From the NCBI GenBank assembly GCA_948144175.1, contig CANXME010002192.1:1488001-1552000 (forward strand): 64,000 nucleotides of DNA, in the 5' to 3' direction. The notes under the pieces are model-generated. The model made no database searches. It saw only the letters and a program-made list of their open reading frames with translations, and was not told the origin of the DNA. The stretch is from Closterium sp. NIES-65 (Eukaryota; Streptophyta; Zygnematophyceae; Desmidiales; Closteriaceae). Below are positions 59,926 through 64,000 of this stretch, piece after piece. Both the position numbers and the translations under genes were made by a program. How positions within the stretch are numbered: the first letter of the stretch is position 1; each line of letters starts with the position of its first letter.

Positions 59926-62568
59926 ATGGCCAGTCCCACTGTTCTCACCTTTGACGCTGAGGGCCGCCCGGTTAAGTTCGATGTCTGGCTTGATGACCTC
60001 CACCTGTTCCTCCAGATCACTGCCAAGGACGATGTCTCACTGTACGATCACACGTCAGGCGCTGCTCCCGCACCTCCCACTACTGCTGACAGTACTGCTC
60101 GCTCCCAGTGGCAGACTCGTGATGCTCACACCCGCCTAGCCGTTCGCAGTCACCTGCCGGTAGATGAGCGCGAGCACTTCGGCCAGAATAAGACCGCTAA
60201 GGAGCTGTACGACGAAGTAGTCGCACGCTACTCCTCCCCTGCCACTACTGCTATAGGTCGTCTCTCACTGCCCTACCTCTACCCCGACCTGTCCGCCTTT
60301 ACCACTGTAACTGACCTCATCACCTACCTCCGTACCAGTGACCTCCGCTACCGTGCCGCACTCCCCCCAGACTTCCTCGCCAAGAACCCCCCCTCGATGT
60401 ACCTCACACTGTACCACCTTGTCACGCGTCTCCCTGACTCTCTTTGCACAGTCAGGGACCACTTTCTAGCCCTCTCCCCCACTAACCTCACTGTCGACCT
60501 CCTCGAGAAGGAACTCCTAGCAGCTGAGAAGAGAATTGTAGCTGTAGGTGCCTCTCGTGGTGACCCTCGCACCCCCTTCTTTGAGGGGTGCTCTCCCGTC
60601 CCCCTCCTCCCCTCCATTGCCTCTGCTGTTGCTGTCGACTTCCTCGGAGCTGAGGGGGTCGGGGCTGCGTCTGCCCCTAGTGGGAGGCGCAAGGGCGGCA
60701 GGGGCAAGGGGGGCAGGGGTGGTGGAGGTGGAGGCGGGGGCGGCGGCGGTGGAGTGGGTGGAGGGGGCGGGGGTGGTGGCGGTGGTGGGAGTGGCGCGGG
60801 TGGTGGGGGGGTCGGTGGCGGCACAGGGGGTGGTGGAGGCGGAAGTGGTGGAGGTGGTGAGGGTGGTGGTGGCAGTAGTGGCGGCGGTGGAGCGAGTGGC
60901 AGGCGCGGTGGAGCGGTACATCGGGGGGGGTTCGGCGGTGGCCAGAGGCAGCAGCAGCAGCGTCCCGGTGAGACTCCCTCGCCCCAGCAGCTCCGTGAGT
61001 GGTACTCTCAGCGTGGGGGGTCTGGGGGTGGGGGTACTTGCCCGTACGTCATCCGCAGAGGTGACCGCACTGGCCAGACTTGTGGGAGGTTTCACACTGC
61101 ACAGCGCTGCTTCTTTCGCCTCGACGACACCTGGCGCGAGCAGTTCCCTGATGCCTCTGAGCTGCCCCGCTGGGCTGATCTGCTTAAGAAGGGAATTGAT
61201 ATCTTTGCTCTTGATTATGATGCTATCCTTGCTGCTATGTATGCATTGACTATTAGTGTTGAGGGTGACTGTTACCTGAGTGTACCGCCCGACCCAGGTA
61301 TTGAGACTGGTGAGGCTGCAGCTCTAGGTGCTAGTGCGTCTGCTGCCCCAAGTCCTGGTGAGGCTGCTGCCCTAGGTGCTAGTGCGTCTGCGTCTACTGG
61401 TACCGCACCTACTGAGGCACTTCACACCTTCACACTGGACTCAAGTGCTTCCCGCTGTTTCTTTCGCGACCGCACTGCCCTAGAGCAGCTCCCTAGACCG
61501 GTTGCTGTCTCCCTGGCTGACCCCTCAGGGGGTCCGGTCCTTGCGACCTCCACCACTGCCCTCCCTTGTCCTGCTGTCCCGTCTGGCACGCTGTCAGGCC
61601 TCTACCTCCCCTCGTTCTCTACGAACTTGGTGGCGGGTTCTGCGCTCCAGGACGCGGGTGTTCATTAGTTCACCCCGGCCTACGAGCGTGTGACGCACAG
61701 CACGTGTGCCCGGACGGGTCGTCACCTGGCTACCTTCACTCGGCAGCCGGGGTCGGACTTGTACACACTGACCACTGAGTTACCTCAGGTAGCTGCGTCT
61801 GCGTTTGCGTCAGGTCAGCTGTTGGCCCCCTGCTCGTGCCGCTCCCTGTCGCACAGGACTGTCCTCTTGCACCACCGCCTTGGTGACCCGTCAGTGCAGC
61901 GCCTTCGCGGCATGCACTCCAGGTTTCTTGTCTCTGGTCTTCCCAGAGTTCTCCCTCCCCTACCACCCTCGCCTGCTCCTCCCTGTCTTCCCTGTGTCGA
62001 GGGGCGGCAACGCGCCGCTCCTCACTCCTCCTCGTTCCCTCCCACAGAGGCTCCCCTGTAGATTCTTCACCTATACGTGTGGGGCCCCGCCCGCGTCCGG
62101 GGACAGGGCCACGAGCGGTACTTTCTGCTGGTCGTCGACGACTACACGCGCTACACCACGGTCTTCCCCTTGCGTACCAAGGGTGAGGTCCCTGATGTTT
62201 TAATCCCCTGGATCCGCGCTGCTCGTCTCCAGTCGGACTTTCCTGTCCTACGTCTGCACTCTGACCGAGGTGGCGAGTTTTCCTCTGACCTCTTGGCAGC
62301 CTACTGTGCGGAGCACGGTATCCGCCAGACCTTCACTCTCCCGGCCTCTCCGCAGCAGAATGGGGTTGCTGAGCGCCGCATTGGTCTAGTCATGGAGGTC
62401 GCTCGTACCTCCATGATCCATGCGGCTGCCCCCCATTTCCTATGGCCGTTTGCAGTGCAGTACGCCACGCATCAGCTCAACCTCTGGCCCAGTGTCTCCG
62501 TTTGTAAGACCTCGCCTACCCTGGGTTGGACGGGGGAGGTTGGCGACGCGTCGGTGTTCCGAGTCTGA
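59926..62568 (+). pseudogene. Copia C gag, protease and integrase region
   Basis: Fossil. Starts MASPTVLTFDAEGRPVKFDV with the UBN2-like gag (to about 60540), a Gly-rich segment (60720-60910), a cysteine-containing segment (CPYVIRRGDRTGQTCGRFH near 61040), the protease region (TLDSSASRCFFRD near 61435), GAG-pre-integrase HHRLGDPSVQRLRG (near 61870), and the integrase core (DDYTRYTTVFPL near 62140; HSDRGGEFSS near 62260; SPQQNGVAERRIG near 62350). RT and RNase H lie outside the window or beyond the inserted element. Confidence 0.9.
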
Positions 62569-62641
62569 GGATGTCGATCCTTTGTCCGCAATACGTCCGC
62601 GGACAAACTCTCCTCCCGTGCTGTTCCCTGTGTCTTCTTGA

Positions 62642-64000
62642 TGTGAGGATCTGGGATCGAGCTCAGAAAAGATGATTCAAATTGAATTGAATTGAATGTC
62701 TTCACCTGGGTACAACACGAGGCTATATATAGGCTCCGGTACGGGTAGAGGCTGAAGTAACCCTGCTTTTTTCTGCTTGCTGCTCTTCATCCGCTGGCAC
62801 GTGTCGCAAGTGGTGAGAAACTGCTGCACGTCTGCTGCCATCCCGGGCCAGTAGTAATACTTCGCTATCCCTGCTAACGTCTTGTTGCTCCCGAAATGTC
62901 CCGCGTAAGGTACGTCGTGAAACTCCTCCAATAGGATCTGCCGTAGCGGGGCGTAATTCGGTACCCAAATCTTTCCTGAACCCTTCCTTACAGCTAAGTC
63001 TTTCTCCCACTGTAACAGCTTCTTGGTCTGTGCTGTAGCAATCTCTGCGTCCATGGAGTACCCATGTTGGAATAGACCCTTGAGCAGAGGGTTCATCCCG
63101 TCGAGCTGGATGCCTGCTACATGTCCGGGGCGGCTCAACATGTCTGCCTTGTTGTGTAGCCCGGGCTTGTAGATGATGTAGTAGTGGAAGTGAGTTTCCA
63201 GGAAGTCCACCCACCGCACCTGTCGTCGTGAGAGTGTTGGCTGTGACTTCAGGTATTTGAGACTGCAGTGGTCAGTATAGACTGTAGTCTTGGCTCCCTC
63301 TAGGTAACACCTCCACGCCTTGAAGGCTATGACTATCGCTAAGGCTTCCTTGTCGTGAATGGGGTAGTTTAGTTCAGCTCCGTGTAGCTTCTTACTGAGG
63401 TAGGCGATGGGCTGTAAACCGCGTCCGTGATCCTGCATCAGTACTGCTCCGACTACTTGGTCACTAGCATCTGCTTCCACCACGTAGTCCTTGTCTGGAT
63501 CCGGCAAGATGAGTACTGGCGCTGTAGTCAGTGCTGTCTGTAGCTGCTCCATGGCTTGCTGATGAAGGGTATCCCATTTGTAGGGCGTATCCTTTTTCAG
63601 TAGGTCGGTTAGTGGCGCTGCCATCTTAGCGTACTGCGGCACGAACATGTTGTAGTAGTTGGCGAAGCCTAGGAACTCCTGTAACTCCTTCACGTTCTCT
63701 AGTACTTTCCACTTCTTGACGGCTTCGATCTTCCGTGGGTCCACGTGTACGCCCTCGGCACTCACCATGTGCCCGAGAAACTGCACCTTCTTCAGGGCGA
63801 AGTCGCTCTTTGACAGCTTCACGTAGAACTTGTTTTTCTGCAAGATCTCAAACACCTTCCGCAGATGCTCCACGTGCTCCTTCATGTTCTTGGAGTAGAT
63901 GAGAATGTCGTCCAGGTACACCACCACGCATTCGTCTAGCAGGGGTCGTAAGATGTGATTCATCTCCGCCTGAAACGTTGCTGGTGCGTTGCAGAGTCCG
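62642..64000 (-). mobile_element. Ty3/gypsy element D (minus strand, partial, leaves window)
   Basis: Fossil inserted in copia C. On the minus strand, from the right edge: reverse transcriptase with YLDD (VVVYLDDILIYSKN, near 63910), RNase H (VEADASDQVVGAVL near 63490; YTDHCSLKYLKSQP), integrase zinc finger (HFGSNKTLAGIAKYYYWPGM then CDTCQRMK, near 62810-62910), then LTR-like sequence with a TATATATAG box (near 62731) ending CCTCACA at 62642. The visible part is incomplete and broken. Domain likeness is to Ty3/gypsy; no chromodomain seen. Confidence 0.88.

Larger units (their letters stand above)
59284..62641 (+). mobile_element. Ty1/copia element C (5' part), interrupted by a Ty3/gypsy element
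   Basis: Fossil. 5' LTR 59284-59412, primer site TGGTATTAAGAGC from 59413, GC-rich leader, then gag, protease, GAG-pre-integrase and most of integrase. At 62641 it passes into a minus-strand Ty3/gypsy element, so the rest should lie beyond the right edge. Few breaks in the visible part. Same family branch as copia A and B. Confidence 0.92.

Overview
This is nuclear DNA of a eukaryote, most likely a green-lineage (Viridiplantae) genome rich in transposons, with a streptophyte alga or another early-diverging lineage as my best guess. The reasons are: genes and DNA transposons with short GT-AG introns; a plant-type Mutator transposase with MuDR N-terminal, MULE, SWIM and zinc-knuckle parts; an AP2/ERF-type domain; and copia elements with a primer-binding site resembling plant initiator-tRNA sites. 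The genus cannot be fixed from the sequence alone. Nothing here looks bacterial, and I saw no convincing tRNA, rRNA or CRISPR.

Layout. 1-811: 5' end of a minus-strand copia-type element that runs off the left edge. 1.5-5.9 kb: a multi-exon gene of unknown function that splices cleanly in five exons (590 aa), preceded by a tandemly duplicated upstream block. 7.0-9.7 kb (minus): a Gln-rich gene model with several internal repeat arrays. 11.05-14.0 kb: a pogo/Tigger-like DNA transposon whose two-exon transposase looks intact. 15.3-17.4 kb: a large CT-rich satellite block. 17.4-24.5 kb: a transposon with a Plavaka-like transposase (five exons) followed by a tandem duplicate of its 3' half, each half carrying a 181-bp satellite. 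A solo LTR sits in the first copy's last codons. 24.6-27.7 kb: a 165-bp MITE candidate, then a decaying five-exon Gln-rich/coiled-coil gene.

30-64 kb is almost wholly nested mobile DNA. A Ty3/gypsy chromovirus lies at 29989-35527 with a perfect 5-bp target duplication. A copia element (35910-43379) sits inside a small inverted-repeat element. A second copia (44032-50687) and a leader-only LTR derivative (51178-52683, identical LTRs) both sit inside the first exon of a Mutator-like (MULE) transposase. That MULE carries a second gene in which a Ulp1-type Cys protease motif is followed by an AP2-like domain. At the right end a third copia (from 59284) is interrupted by a minus-strand Ty3/gypsy element that leaves the window.

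Most interesting: the Plavaka-like transposase in an apparent green genome, the Ulp1-AP2 gene in the MULE, the leader-only LTR derivative, and two unknown coiled-coil gene families with a similarly placed intron. Intron models are my own reading of frame and splice sites, without transcript support.
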